Source: Pyricularia pennisetigena (lineage: Eukaryota; Ascomycota; Sordariomycetes; Magnaporthales; Pyriculariaceae). Taken from it: a stretch of DNA of 64,000 nucleotides. The position numbers and the translations under genes were made by a program. Shown here one piece after another: positions 45,375-58,173 of the stretch. The first letter of the stretch is position 1; each line of letters starts with the position of its first letter. The notes beneath the pieces were generated by a model, which saw nothing but the letters and a program-made list of their open reading frames with translations, did no database searches and was not told the DNA's origin. The stretch covers positions 7,482,032-7,546,031 of the forward strand of contig NC_043741.1 in NCBI RefSeq assembly GCF_004337985.1, in the 5' to 3' direction.

Positions 45375-45880
45375 GTGGTCGTACGTCCACCGTTCGTCGC
45401 AACGATTGATTTTTTGTACTTTTTTTTTCGGCGGTCGAAATGTTTTTTTTTTATTTGCGAATCGCAGGGGATCGCGAAATGCGCTATATCGCTTCGGAAT
45501 TCCTTTCGTTATATCGAATATATTCGCCTGGGTCGCTCGCGATACAATATTATTGGTATTTCCCGAAAACAGTTATATAAAATCGCGGCCCAATATTTAA
45601 AATTTAAATTTAAATTGGAAACGGCGGAAGAAACGTTTTTCGATTACGTAAATAAAAGAAAATATAATTTAAAAAAATAATAAAGGCGGTCCGTCGTGGT
45701 ATCGATAATTTGGAAAAATTGGATCGAATCGAGCGTGAGGAAATAAAATAGGAAAAACGGCGGCGATCGGCCGAAACTTTTCCTAAAATATTTTTGGAAT
45801 CGTTTTTTCCGGATTCTAATTTTGTTTGGAATTCGTTTTTCCCAATAAATTTTTCAAATCTTTTTTATTGGATAAGGTAA
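45375..45880 (+). pseudogene. antisense accessory frame of gypsy G2 (element 3)
   Basis: A plus-strand frame of 101 codons beginning 133 bases from the 3' LTR encodes SLRNSFRYIEYIRLGRSRYN, then ISRKQLYKIAAQYLKFKFKL and ETAEETFFDYVNKRKYNLKK. After a frame change in an A run (about 45672) it continues with VRRGIDNLEKLDRIEREEI and ends FFPINFSNLFYWIR at 45880. The charged, heptad-like middle suggests a coiled coil. It recalls, from memory, a widespread class of fungal hypothetical proteins with an ARKQLxKIAAQ-like start and VRRGxxNLxELE middle. It runs convergently toward the end of pol. Frameshift plus a RIP stop make this copy dead. Confidence 0.6.
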
Positions 45881-46079
45881 ATATTTTTGCGCAGCATTCG
45901 GTCGGTAAACTGTTTTATTCGTTTATTTTAATTTATCATATATATCAATCGTTTTTTTGTAAATTCGTTTAATGGTGTGGTTTAAAATTTTGGTCGATCC
46001 TTAGTTTCTGGGAATAATAAGTGGTGTTTTTTTAGGTCGTCCTTTTTTTTGGCCAATTTGTTCGCAAATCCAGCTTTAA

Positions 46080-49000
46080 ATAGTATTGGCGGAATAGTTC
46101 CTGGCAATTTTCGAAATGGTTAAAAAATTCCCAAATATTTCTTTCGTATTTATAATTTTCCTATTTAATAAAATATTTTATTTTACCGTAATTACGTTTA
46201 TAGTCCAGTATTTGTTCGACGTCGTACGTTTTTATTGCGTCGATTTCGATTATCTTTTATATATTGGTACCGGGTGGTGCTGGTTCCAATAATAATACGT
46301 GGAACGTTAAATGGATTTTCATAATTCCTGGTAATAATAATTTGTAACTAATTTCGCTAATTTTTTTATCGATTTTAAAAAATCCAAATGTTTTAAAATT
46401 AAATTTGCTATTTGGTCGTTATATTTTAATATTACGTCGAATAAAATAAACGTTTTTTCCCTCCTGGAAAAATGGTTTTTTTATCCGATATTAATTGGCG
46501 TATTTGGGCATTTTTTTTCGTACAAATTCCAATTCCTATTGGAGCTTTTGGTGGAGTTTTCGTAATTCGTTTATTTGTTTATCGGTTCGTAGGGCCGTAA
46601 TCGTGGTTTTTGGTTCTCCATATACCGTAGGGTTAAATCCGTAATTGTTATAAAACGGGTTTGTTTTAACATTTTTATTTTTTAAACTATTATATACGAA
46701 TTATGTTGTAAGTAATAATCGTACCCAATTATCCTATTTATGGTTTATATAATATTTTAAGTATTGTTTTATTATTTAGTTTGCTCGTTTTATTTATCCG
46801 TTTATTTATAGGTGGAATATTGTAAATAATTTGTGGTTAATTCCTAATTATTCCATTAAAAATTTCCAAAACGTGAATATAAAAAATTTATTTTTATCCG
46901 TAATAATGTTTTCTGGAAATCCGTGGTTGCTAACAATTATTCGTAAAAATATATAAACGATTTTTTCGGCGTTATTACTTTCCTTATAGGGTAGGAAATA
47001 GGCGTATTTAATAAGTTTATTTATTATAATTAATATATTATTGTATTTAGTTTTAATGAATAATTTTTCGAAAAATGGTAATTTAACGATAAAATCCATT
47101 ATAATAATTTACCAGGCTTTATCAGGGGTTGGTGAAAACTGTAAAAACCCGCAAAACTTATGTTTAGCGGATTTGCTTTTTGCGCAAAGTTCGCAATTTT
47201 TAATAGTTTTTCGTACTTTTTATCGTATTTCTTTTGAAATTATAGTGCTGTTTTAACCGTTTCCATATTTTGGAAATTCCCTAATATCCGTGGGTTTTGT
47301 TTTCGTGAATTTTCCGTATTTTTTTGGTATAACTACCGTATTGGTCGCCATGAGGTTTCGGTGAATTGGTAAAAGGTTTCCGTTATCGTCCACCGTAATA
47401 GTTTTTCGTGTTTTTTCGGGTATTATGTTTTTATAATTTGGTTTTTTGCTAAAAGCGTCGGCCCTACCATTTTTTATTCCTTTTCGGTAAATAATTCTAA
47501 AATGGAATTTTAATAGGAATTTTGCCCATTTAATTTGTCGTTCATTCAACATTTTGCTAATGGTAAAATAGGTTAAATTTTTATGGTCCGTATAAACTAA
47601 TATTTCGTATTTAACTCCGGATAATTATAGTTTCCATTTTTCGAATATTCGGATAATAGCTATAAATTCTTTATCGTGGATTTGGTAATTAAATTTTGGT
47701 CCATATAATTTTTGTTAAAAAAAACGCAAAAATGCAAACATTTTTTTTCGTTTCGTTGGGTAAATTATCCTCCAATTGCATAGTTGGATACGTCGGTTTC
47801 AATTTCGAAAGGTTTTATTGGGTCTAATATTTTAAAAATCGGTTCTTATGCTATTGCATTTCGTAATTGTTCGAAAATTTACTATATTGGTTCCGTTTAT
47901 TGGAATTTGAAATCCTTTTTAATTATATTGGTTAATAGGGTGGCGATCGCGCCGTAACTTTTAATAAACTTTTTATAAAAATTCACGAATCCAAAAAATG
48001 CCCGAAAGTTTTTTACGTTTTATAGTTGGGGTTATTCCTTTATTATTTGAATTTTTAATTTTTCCATCCTAATTTTTCCAGGGGCGATAATATATCCTAG
48101 GAAATTAATTTGTTTAATGTAAAAAGTACACTTTTCGGGTTTAATTAAAAGTTTAACGTTTTGTAATTTTTGTAAAACTGTATAAACGTGTTTTTTATAT
48201 TTTTCCAACGTTTTGGAAAAAATAAGGATATTGTCCGGGTAAATAACGATAAAAATGTTTAAACATTCCCTAAAAACGTGGTTAATTATGGTTTAAAAAG
48301 TTGCGGGGGCGTTGGTAAAACCGAAAAATATTACCAAATATTTGTAATATTTTCGTCTGGTGCGAAATGCTGTTTTCCATTTTTCGCCTTCCTTTAGACG
48401 GATTAACTTGTATATTCCTTTAAAGTTCAATATCGTAAACTACTATATTTAATAAAACATATTTCGAAATTTTCCTATTAATGGGAGCGGGTAACAATTT
48501 TTTATTATAATATCGTTTAATGGTTTGTAATTCACGCATAATTGTAATTTTCCGTTTTTCTTTGATACGAAAAAAATTAGGTATTCTGCTGGTGATGTCG
48601 ATGGTTTAATATAGCCCTTGTTAAGGTTTTCTGCGAAATATTCGTTTAAAACCTCCATTTGTGTCGGATTTAAACCGTATATTTTATGGAATTTTAATTA
48701 AATTTCTTTTTTTAATAGTATTTCGTGGTCGAACGGACTATATTCGGGTAATCTTGTTTCGAATTTTTAACTAAATAACCGTATATAATTTTGGTATTTT
48801 TTTGCAATTTTACCGTTTTTGGTCTGTTTTTTCGTAATCAATATTATATAATTGGATCTGTTTTAGCCTGTGGATAGTCGCTTTTTTTCCAATATTGGTT
48901 CCGGGGTTGGTCGTCCTTTTTATAAATACGCCATTTGTTTTATTTAATCCTTCCATACCCTACGCTTCCTATATAAGCCCTGCTTTACTGGAAATCGTCT

Positions 49001-50000
49001 AATAATTAGGTGCTTTTCCTATTAAATTTGGCCAATAATCCAATTTATCCGGAGGTTATTCCTTTTAAACCAGGGAATTCCTAAAATTATATTTTTATTT
49101 TTTATTTCCGTAATATTTAAAGTGATTTATTTTTTTCGTTTATAATTTTCCATCCAAAAATGTACGATTTTTATTTCGATAGTACCGTTCCCGTATAAGA
49201 CTACCTTTTTTTTACGGTTTACAATCGATATAATTTTTTTTTATTACCAAAATATCCGTCGTTTTTTCACAATTTTCAAAAAAATGTAATTGCCTTATAT
49301 TCCGCTGTTAAGGAGCGTTTGTATAAACTTTTTATTAAATCGCATATTTAGGAATATATATTTGTGTGCTACTTTCGTGGTTTACGTGGCGTTTAGGGTT
49401 TTTTATTCCGTTTATATTATTACCGTTTAATACCCTATACCGTTTGGCTATCTTAATTTTTTAATTTGCTGGACTCGCGTCGTGGGTCCTTATTTTTTTT
49501 ATTTCGGGGCGTATAACTGCTTTTAATTTAAACTTTATTAAATCGGTACCCTGTTAGTGCAGGCGTTTTTCGTACGTTCGTGGGTATTTTTTTATTTTTA
49601 ACGTTGGGGTTCCACACGATTCTAGTTATAAATGCGGGTCCTGGTTATCGTAATTTTATTCCGTATTATACCTATGTTTTAGCTAATATATGTATTTTGC
49701 ATATACTTCGGGTGCATTCGTATTATAGGAATTATTTTTAATTGTAATATACTATAAGGTAATCGTTACAAAAGGTAAAAATTACCGCTGGTTTGGTGCT
49801 AATTTTTATTTTAATTTCCCAATTGGGTAATTTAATGATGGTATATATTTCGTGGATGTTCGTTATTTTGCGTCGTCGTGGAAAAAGATCGTAAATTATT
49901 TTTCTGCTAAAATGCAATCCGCAATTATTCTTAAAACATTTTACCCAAAACATTTTTATATGTTTGGGATATTTGGTATCCAAGGTTGGGTAATTTCCGA
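46080..50000 (-). pseudogene. gypsy 3 pol
   Basis: RT frame 48658-48449 with KGYIKPSTSPAEYLIFFVSK and YKPLNDIIIKNCYPLPLIGK; RNase H end at 47552-47253 (LNERQIKWAKFLLKFHFRII, KNGRADAFSKKP); integrase core 47099-46848 (MDFIVKLPFFEKLF, YAYFLPYKESNNAEKI, VSNHGFPENIITDKN with Asp); and a decayed chromodomain at about 46250-46080 (YDVEQILDYKR, IWEFFNHFENCQELF). RIP stops interrupt every domain. Confidence 0.85.
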
Positions 50001-50499
50001 AGATTAAATCAATTAATTTTATAGGGTTTTCTATTTATATTCGAAATAAAATTCCGGGAAATTGCACTAATTGGTCGTTTTGGTATAAATCGATAAATTT
50101 TTTCTCGTATATATAGGGGTTGTTTTCCCTTGCTGCATTATATAAATTTGAAAATATAATCTTTTTTTCGCTAAATTCGTCTTTTAATTCGTTATGAAAT
50201 TCGTCCGTTGGGGCTTGTTGGATTATCCGGATATAGTAGGCTTATCCAAATGGTTCTGGTTTTAATCTTTTGAAAATATTTAATTCCGTAAATTCGGGTA
50301 ATTTAGCGTTTTATTTGCGTAATTGTACTGGTGGTTTAGTTCCAATAAATACGCGATTTCCTATTACTAAAATCCGGGTGCTTTTGGGTTTTTATAAATA
50401 CCATTTAACGTCTATTTTTACGTTATTATGGGCTATATAATTATCGTCGCAATATACGGTCCAATTTATTGAATTGTATTAATCCAGTTATATTTTTTA

Positions 50500-51540
50500 G
50501 TGGGTAATAGTATTAAATTTTCGTGGTTTTTTGGAATGAGGGTGTAAAACCGAAGTGCTTCGGGGATAAAACTTGGCTAAATTTCCTAATTTATCGCATT
50601 TAAAACATTTACCATTTTTGGGATCCTTACGAGGTTTTTTATATTAAATCGCGTTAAAATCCATAAATCTGTTATATATTCCGTAGGAAATATTATATTG
50701 GCGAAACGGTTTAAGGTATTAGTATTTGCGTCCCGTATTAATTTATCGCAAAACTAGTCCCCATACGCTGCGTTTTTCGCGTCGTTCCAATTTTCGTGCG
50801 TAAAATCGGTTATCGATTTTAACTGTTAGTTTTACGTATTCGGTTAAAATATCGGGTCGTTTTTTTTTAATAAATTCGTTTTTAATCTTTTCCTTAAATC
50901 CCGTATAAAAGCGTACCATTAAAATTTCGGGGCCTTATAATAGTTTAGCGGTAATTTGTCGAAATTTACTAGTATATTTAGATACCGATTTAGCTTTAAT
51001 AAAACGCACCAATTTACGTTTAACCGTGCGTTCCTCGTCTGGGCTGCCGAATACTCCTTTAAAACATTTTTCGAAATTTTCGTAATCGTCGAAAATGCGG
51101 TTAATTTCAATTTTACGGTTTTTTTCCTTATTGTAATTTAAATAATTTCGTAAAATTGGTTTGAAGCAGGCGAACGCAATCGCCCTTTAGTAGTGAAACT
51201 GCGTAAATAACCTTATTTGCGTTATTATCGAAATTATCCTCGTTAAAGTGAAAATAGGCCCGGGCTTTTGTAAAAAATCCTTACAGGGTACCTGGGGTGC
51301 TATTATAGGGTAATAATAAAAGGTATTTAATATAATTCCTATTAATTCGATTAATTTATTCGGTTATTCGTTCCTGGAATTATCGATTTTTTGTTTGGAA
51401 CGTCGCAACCATTTGGCGCAATACGTTAACGCTGGCCGGAACGTTATCAATAAAAAAGGTTTAAAAGGTGGTTTTATTAGAAAATATTATTTCGGCGATA
51501 TTATTCCGTATATTTTAAAACAAAATATTAAACAGGAGCA
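50500..51540 (-). pseudogene. gypsy 3 gag
   Basis: Frame 51110-50919 resembles a gypsy capsid segment (RLNVNWCVLLKLNRYLNILV, NFDKLPLNYY). A CCHC-like knuckle (GKCFKCDKLGNLAKFY, near 50600) has lost its His and last Cys. Decayed. Confidence 0.7.
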
Positions 51541-51547
51541 ATTAAAA

Positions 51548-51988
51548 TGTTACAATTAAGGTATCGGGTAACTTGTTTTTAGGGTAAAATATAGTGGGTT
51601 AAAATAATTGAAGGTTTTAATTGGGTAATTGGGGCTTTTAATAAATGGGGTAAAATTATAATCGATTCCTGGGTAAGTAATAAACTAATTACTGCTAAAT
51701 AATCCTAAATTAAATTCTATTTACATGGTAATGAGCGTGTCCTTATATAGTCCTTATCCTGGGTATAATATGTGTAATATGTCCCATAGCCAGCATATTA
51801 TTTGTTTTGCTATAATTAATATGTAATATATTAATTATATTGTTTTTTTGGCGGTTACGTGGGGTTACGTAATCTTTTATATAATTTTGTTTCCTGTCGG
51901 TCGGTGTTTTTTTTGGGCGAATGTCGTTAGGAGGGGTGTGACCCCGCCTGGCCTCATTGGTACTAACCCAATTTGTCTGGTCGTAATA
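51548..51988 (-). repeat. gypsy 3, 5' LTR
   Basis: 441 bp, on the minus strand starting TATTACGACCAGACAAATTGG (RIP form of TGTTACGACC). Less decayed than the 3' LTR. Confidence 0.88.
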
Positions 51989-51993
51989 TCCGG

Positions 51994-54905
51994 ATCCAAA
52001 AAAACAGCGACGGTAAATCCCCGCCGTTATTATAAAACCGGTTATATTATATACCGCGCAATTAATTGCTGGAATTGCGGCGATAAATAATCGGTATAAT
52101 AAATAAAAAATGGATTCGAACAAACGCGTCGTTAACCGCAACCCCGGTCCTAATAATCCGGAAAACCTTTGGAAAATAGCGTTTATACATCGATTATAAA
52201 GCATTAAACGCTATTATAATACAGGACTGGTATTTTTCATTATTAATTAAAAAGATATTCCGCTCCTTATCCGGAGCAAAATAATTTATTAAAATAAACG
52301 TACGCGCAATTTTCCATAAATTACGCGTGGCCGAAAGGGATAAACATTTTATAATTTTTCGTATAAAATTTGGATTATTCGAATAATTAGTATATTTATT
52401 CGGATTAACGGGCGCCCCGGCCACGTTCCAACGATATATTAACAGCGTCCTCGGGAATATATTGGACGATTATATATTAATATATTTGGACGATATTTTA
52501 ATTTATATATCCGGTTTTAAAACGGATTATTGGCGGAAAATTACCCACATTTTGGGAAAATTAAAGAAAACGGATTTAAATTTGGATTTCGATGAAAACG
52601 CGTTCGCAATTATTTCCCTGAAATATTTGGGGTTTATTATATACGCTAATATAAACGTAAAAACCGATCCGGAAAAATTACGCGCGATCCGGGAATAGGA
52701 AACCCCGACCAAATTACGAAAACTGCGCGGTTTCCTAAAATTTACAAATTTTTACCGGGATTTTATAAACGTGTATTCGGGTTTAACGGCGCCCCTATTT
52801 CGATCAATTGAAAAAGGAATACCATTTAAATAGACGTTTAAAAAGGACGCTGCTTTTAAAATATTTAAATAAATATTTTTACAAACGCTAATATTAACCC
52901 AATAAAACGACGAAACGGAAACGAAAATAAAAACGGATTGCTCCGGCGTAATTATCGGGGGGGTATTGGTACAAAAAAAAACGGGTTATAAAAGCCGGCA
53001 ATATTCCATTCCGTTAAACTAACGACGGCCCAACGCAATTATATTATCCACAATAAAAAATTGCTCGCGGTCGTTTATTATTCATAAATATGGGAAACGG
53101 AATTACGCAATATCCGTTTTCCCTTTATTATTTTCACGGATTATAAAACGTTCGAAAATTTTACGAAACCGAAAATAGTATCAGAATGGTAAATACGGTA
53201 AATTAAAATCCTATTTAAATTTAATGATATTTTAAAATACCGACCAGGGAAATACGCGATAATCTCCGATACATTATCGAAACGGAAACAGGACGAAATC
53301 AATAAAAAAAACGACAATATTACGCCCAATACCCAATATAATCATAATCGGTATTTTTTAAACACTATTATAAAATATATTACCGGCGGTCCCGGAAAAA
53401 ATATTTATTTTCCAGCAATTTTATATAACAGGATTTTAAAACTAAATAATGGAAAAAACCCGGTATACGCCCATAAACGTAACGCGGTCCAACAAAATAT
53501 AAAATGAGTTTTACCCGAAACCGAAACGATAGCATAAATAACGGATTATTTAATAAACGCCTCCAATACGCTACTATATAAAAGCCGTTTTGAATTACCC
53601 AATAGGAACCCCTAATTACGGCAATTTTGCAACGAACCCACGAATCCCCAATGATTGGTTATTGCGGTAAAAATAATATATTTACAATTTTAACCCAAGA
53701 TTATTATTGGGACGGGATAGCCGAATATATCCGACAATTTGTACGCAATTGCGATATATACCGCAGGATAAAACCATTGAAACGACGCAAATATAAACTG
53801 TTATAACCCCTACCAATACCGGACAGGTTTTAAAAATAAATTTCCATCGATTTTATAACGGATTTCCCAAATAATAATACGGACGCGCCGCGTTGTATAA
53901 TAATTATAATTAATAAATTTTCCAAATATATCCAATTAACAACGACAAATTCGATAAAAACCGAAATTTGCGCCGTAAAATTCGTTTCCACCTGGTAGCG
54001 GTTTAAAGGTTTTTTTAACGCGATTATATCGGACCGGGGGTCGGACTAGGTAAAAAGTTTTTGGTCGGAATTATACCGATAAATAGGAATTTAATATTTA
54101 TTATCGACGTCCTACCACCCAAAAACGGATAGGGGTACGGAACGGATTAATTAGGAAATATAAATTATTTAAAAGTTTTCGTAATATTTAATTAAATAAA
54201 TTGGCCCGGACACTTACCCGCCGTTTAATTAGCGTTAAATAATAAAAATTCGTTAATTACGGGAATTAATTTTAATAAATTATTATTAAAATACGAAATA
54301 AATACGGTCCCGGTAATATAGGTAAACGGACGACAGGGTTCCACGTCCAAAAACCGCGCGAATTTGTTTTTACAATATTTCAAAAACGGTATAAACGTGG
54401 TCCACGCCATTATAATTTATATATAATAACGCCGAAAAGAAGGCGAATAAAATACGGAAACCAACGGACCGTTTTAAAATAAAGGATAAAATATTTTTTA
54501 ATTGACGAAACGTTAAAATTAACCGTCCGAATAAAAAGTTAAATTTCGTGGCGGATAAATATACGGTTATAACGATTTTCCACTATTAACGGTTACGTTA
54601 AACGTCCCGAAAAAAATCCACCCCATTTTTTACGTAAAATTAATCGAAAAAACCGCGGACGACCTATTACCGTCCCAAATTCGTATTAATATTAAACCCT
54701 GCCCGTTATTAATTTTATTAAATTTAAATAACGAAACCGTGGAAAAATAGGTAATAAATTAAATCCTGGCCGCGAAAAACGCAGTGGGAAAAAACGCAAA
54801 CGTAAAGTTTTAATAAAATGGAAAAAATACGACGAATTTACGTGGAAAGATTTGGTAACGGTGGAAAATATACGGGCATTGGACGAGTTCGAAACAAAAT
54901 AAAAA
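51994..54905 (+). pseudogene. gypsy 2 pol, part after the gypsy 3 insertion
   Basis: RT frame 52462-52698 keeps the active site LIYLDDILIY (both Asp intact) and the thumb region ISLKYLGFIIYANINV. RNase H follows at about 52.9-53.2 kb and integrase at about 53.6-54.4 kb, with stops. The chromodomain is at about 54780-54905. Collinear with element 1 pol on the other strand. Confidence 0.85.
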
Positions 54906-55199
54906 CCGGTCCAAATAAATAATAATTTAATATCGAAACGACGTTGATAATTAAAACTATAACCGGACCAGGGATTTATTATAATTAATTAAAAAATCGA
55001 CGATTCCCCGGGAAAAAAACGACGCGGTAAACCTAAAATAAATATTAGTTGAACCAAACGTACGGTAAAAAAAAATACGAAAAATTAAACCTTTTACCGG
55101 GGCGAAAAATAATAAAAATAAACCGACGACTATATAAACCGCGCTCATTTTTAAAGCGGCGTAACCGTATCCCAACCACCTAGTTTTTAAATTAAATTA

Positions 55200-57430
55200 A
55201 CGTAAGTAATACGAAATAATAACTTTACGCGGCGATAAAATATTAATTTAAAACCGAATTATACGTTTCCGATTTATTATCCAAATTTCCCTCCTTTTTA
55301 TTTCCCTTTTTTATTTTAACGTCCTCCTTTTTTATTTTATTATTTTCGGCGTCGTCCTTCCAAATCGGGAATTCTATTATTTAACGAATTGGTTAATTTC
55401 CCGTAAAAAAGCGGTATAATATTATATAACATTTTCGATTAAAAAAGATTTACGACGGGTTTTTACCCATATTATAAACAAAAATACGAAAACGCGATAA
55501 AATAGGAATACGGGGGCGCGAAAAATTAAATATATACCGAATCGGGGCACGAGCAGAACGAAATACGACGGGGTAACGCGAAAAAAGAATTTCGAAACGA
55601 CGACGGGGCGTAGTAATAATAAGGGCGAAAAAACGTAAAAAATACGCGGGGCGAAATTGGCGTACAAAAACAGCGGAGGAAAAAGTTAAAACGGTAATTA
55701 AAATAACGAAAATATTATTATTTCGGCGCGCCTCCTGCAAATTTTCCTTATAACGCGACGTATTCCGTTTTTAAAAATTTTTAAAATTAATAACGTTATC
55801 GAAAAAATTATTTACTAAAAAAATTAAACGTATTTCCAAATAAATAAAACCGCGTGCGAAAATTTGTACTAAATAACGGTTACAATTACCGCCGCTACGA
55901 AAAGAAATATTAAATATAATAATAAAAACAATGGTTTTAATAGGGGTCGTCGCGGCCCCGGAATTAACTATTTTATTTTATACGTCCTAATAAACGCGAA
56001 CCCAATTGGTATACGCGGTAAAAAAGTTTCGAAACAATACGGTATTTTTACCAGGGATTTTTTTATTATCCACGACGGTGGTTTTAATTAAAGGTTGGAC
56101 GATATAATAACCATTATAAATCGTAATTTTTAATTTTCGCAAATGGCGGCGAAAAACAAAATTAAAGCGTAAACGGTTTCGTTATAATAACAATATAATT
56201 TTTTAATATCGTAATATCGCTGGTAATTAATACCGTCGGGGGCAGGGCCATATTCCTAAACCCTATTGGTTTTGGACGCCTTTATATAAAAGACGTAAAA
56301 AATAAATATATTTTCCGGAACGGTATATTCGTCGTTATTTAAATCACCCTGGAATTCCGCGGTACCGATAACGCGACGAAAACGTTGCGAATATAAATTA
56401 GCAATATTACCCAATTAATATTTAATCGATATAATTTACAAATGGGCGACCGTTATCGTTATGCGACGAAAATAATTAACCACTACGGTGGGAAAACCGG
56501 CCATTTTCACCACCGGTATTAATTTATCAAAGCGTTATTTGTAACGCGATGAAAGAAATAAAGGCCCGGGTCATAATAACGGCGAATTAATAACGATAAA
56601 TAACGATATAAATAATAAATAAAAACGAATAAAAAACAAAAATGGACGAAATAAAAATAATATAAATAAAAAATAAAACGATGGGAAAACGGGAAAAAAT
56701 CGATAAAATGGTAAAAAAGGGAAAAAACGGGGACGAAAAGGAATCGAAATATAAAAAGAATTTAAATGGAAAAAAAATTGGAAAGTAAAAAAAACCAGGA
56801 CAATAACGCGGGAAAAATACGAAAAACAAAAACCGCAATTATTACGGGAAATAAATTATACCAATGGATAAATAAACCTATATCGCCTAAAATAAAAAAA
56901 AATAAACCGCGATAACCACCCGTAAACGGTAAATACGATATAAAAATTATAACATTATTATAACCAAAAATAGGAAAGCAAACCCGACCACGGCCTTACA
57001 CCGTTTAAAATAAAAAAAAGGTAAACCGCGACAATTACCCGCAAACGGTAAATACGATAAAAAAACCACGATATTATTATAACCAAAAACAGGAAGGTAA
57101 AACCCGACCACGGTTTTATACCGCCTAAAATAAAAGGAAAATAAACCGCAATAACCACCCGTAAACGATAAATACGATAAAAAAATCACAATATAATCGC
57201 AATTAAAAACGGGAGGATAAAATTCGGTTACGGATTTATATTACCCAAAATAAAAAAAGGCGAATTGCGATAACCGCCCGTAAACGGAACGGGGGATAAA
57301 AAACCCGCGATATAACCGCGGCCGAAAATAAACGAACAAATCCCAATTACGGGTTTATACCGCCCAAAATAATGGACGGGTAAATTATAATAGGGCACGC
57401 GCCCGTTGGATTGCTTTTATATTTCCAAAT
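55200..57430 (-). pseudogene. antisense accessory frame of gypsy G1, element 2
   Basis: The equivalent of the 27595-29665 frame, read on the minus strand. Open pieces are 57158-56958 (FPFILGGIKPWSGFTFLFL), 56838-56587 and 55667-55422 (LVPRFGIYLIFRAPVFLFY). More decayed than in element 1. Position and order match element 1, so the frame predates the split of the two copies. Confidence 0.45.
56884..57360 (-). repeat. about 120-bp minisatellite, 4 units, in gypsy 2
   Basis: Four units of 119-120 bp, inverted match of the 27672-28271 array, one unit fewer. Confidence 0.85.
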
Positions 57431-57469
57431 AGGGATTACACCCGATAAAGGACGGGCGAATACTGGTTA

Positions 57470-57658
57470 TATTATAAGTTCGTGTTTAAAGCACGTATTA
57501 CGTAATAAAATATGAAAACGGGTTAAGGATAATATATAAAGGGAGGGATATTACCACGACCCGGATATATACCTTTTCCTCCCTTTTTCCCCCAGCGTTA
57601 GTAATAATACCAACAAGAGTATTTAACGGTCCCAAGGCCGTTGGCTTACCCTATAACA
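57470..57658 (+). repeat. gypsy 2, 3' LTR
   Basis: 189 bp, starts TATTATAAGTTCGTG (RIP form) and ends CTATAACA. Confidence 0.9.
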
Positions 57659-58084
57659 TTAACGCAGGTTAGTTTACATTTTTACGATTTTTATTTAATG
57701 TTATATTCGAATATTTAATTATATACCGTGGTTACACCATTTATTTTACTATTATAATACGTATATAATATATATACACGATACATACGGCGAAATGCGA
57801 CGAATTATCGTTAATAATACCGCTATAAACGGCAAAATGCGACAAATTATTGTTGGTAATATTGGCGTACCGTTATAAATGGCGAAATGCGACAAAATGT
57901 CCTCAGACATGAACGAGCGCGATCTTTTCGGCCAATATACTATGGTGGTAGGGGTAAAAATCCCCATCCCTGAACAGTGGTGGCGACTTTGGAGGTGGGT
58001 GGAACCCCGATCCAAAATTGTATAAAAGTACGGACGCGTGCTCGTTGGGGTTCGGTAAAGTGTTTCGTTATAATGGCGATTAAC
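57659..58084 (-). repeat. repeat family R, copy 3, part right of gypsy 2
   Basis: Inverted match of about 21086-21275 (AACGCAGGTTA, TATTCGAATATT, CGGCGAAATGCGACAAA, GATCTTTTCGGCCAAT). At 57935 it leaves the R pattern and continues as TACTATGGTGGTAGGGG. This joins 42716 across gypsy 2. Confidence 0.6.
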
Positions 58085-58173
58085 TAGTCTCAGTGCTCAG
58101 ACTAGACCCCCCTGCTTCGCAGTGGGGACCGATCGCTCCATGTACCTTTCAGCCACATGGCTTTTCGACCAAT
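58085..58173 (+). repeat. hairpin-rich boundary repeat, internal copy
   Basis: Direct copy of 20997-21085 with few changes (for example GATCGCTCC for GAGCGCTCC). It is followed by TAC and ATTGGCCGAAAAG, so that the junction forms a CTTTTCGACCAAT/ATTGGCCGAAAAG palindrome, as also at 21073-21101. Confidence 0.85.

Larger units (their letters stand above)
44702..51988 (-). mobile_element. Ty3/gypsy chromovirus, family G2, element 3, inserted in gypsy 2
   Basis: LTRs at 51548-51988 (5', 441 bp) and 44702-45242 (3', 541 bp) with perfect TSD TCCGG at 44697-44701 and 51989-51993. Minus-strand order: gag (frame 51110-50919), zinc knuckle near 50600, RT near 48.6, RNase H near 47.5, integrase near 47.0, chromodomain near 46.2. 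A plus-strand antisense frame lies at 45375-45880. This is the youngest insertion in the right half but it is also RIP-decayed. Confidence 0.9.
42717..57658 (+). mobile_element. Ty3/gypsy chromovirus, family G1, element 2, interrupted by gypsy 3
   Basis: 189-bp LTRs at 42717-42905 and 57470-57658, same family as element 1 but in the opposite orientation. Plus-strand gag (42936-44650) and pol (to about 54905) are split by gypsy 3 at the TCCGG site. Element 1 preserves the unsplit sequence GATCCGGATATAA at 33142, confirming the join. Flanks TAAAC and TTAAC agree at 4 of 5 positions. RIP-decayed. Confidence 0.88.

Noticed and set aside
52194..52424. Minus-strand 76-codon frame in gypsy 2
   Set aside because: Mirror of the RT region; it matches the plus-strand shadow at 32742-32942 in element 1.
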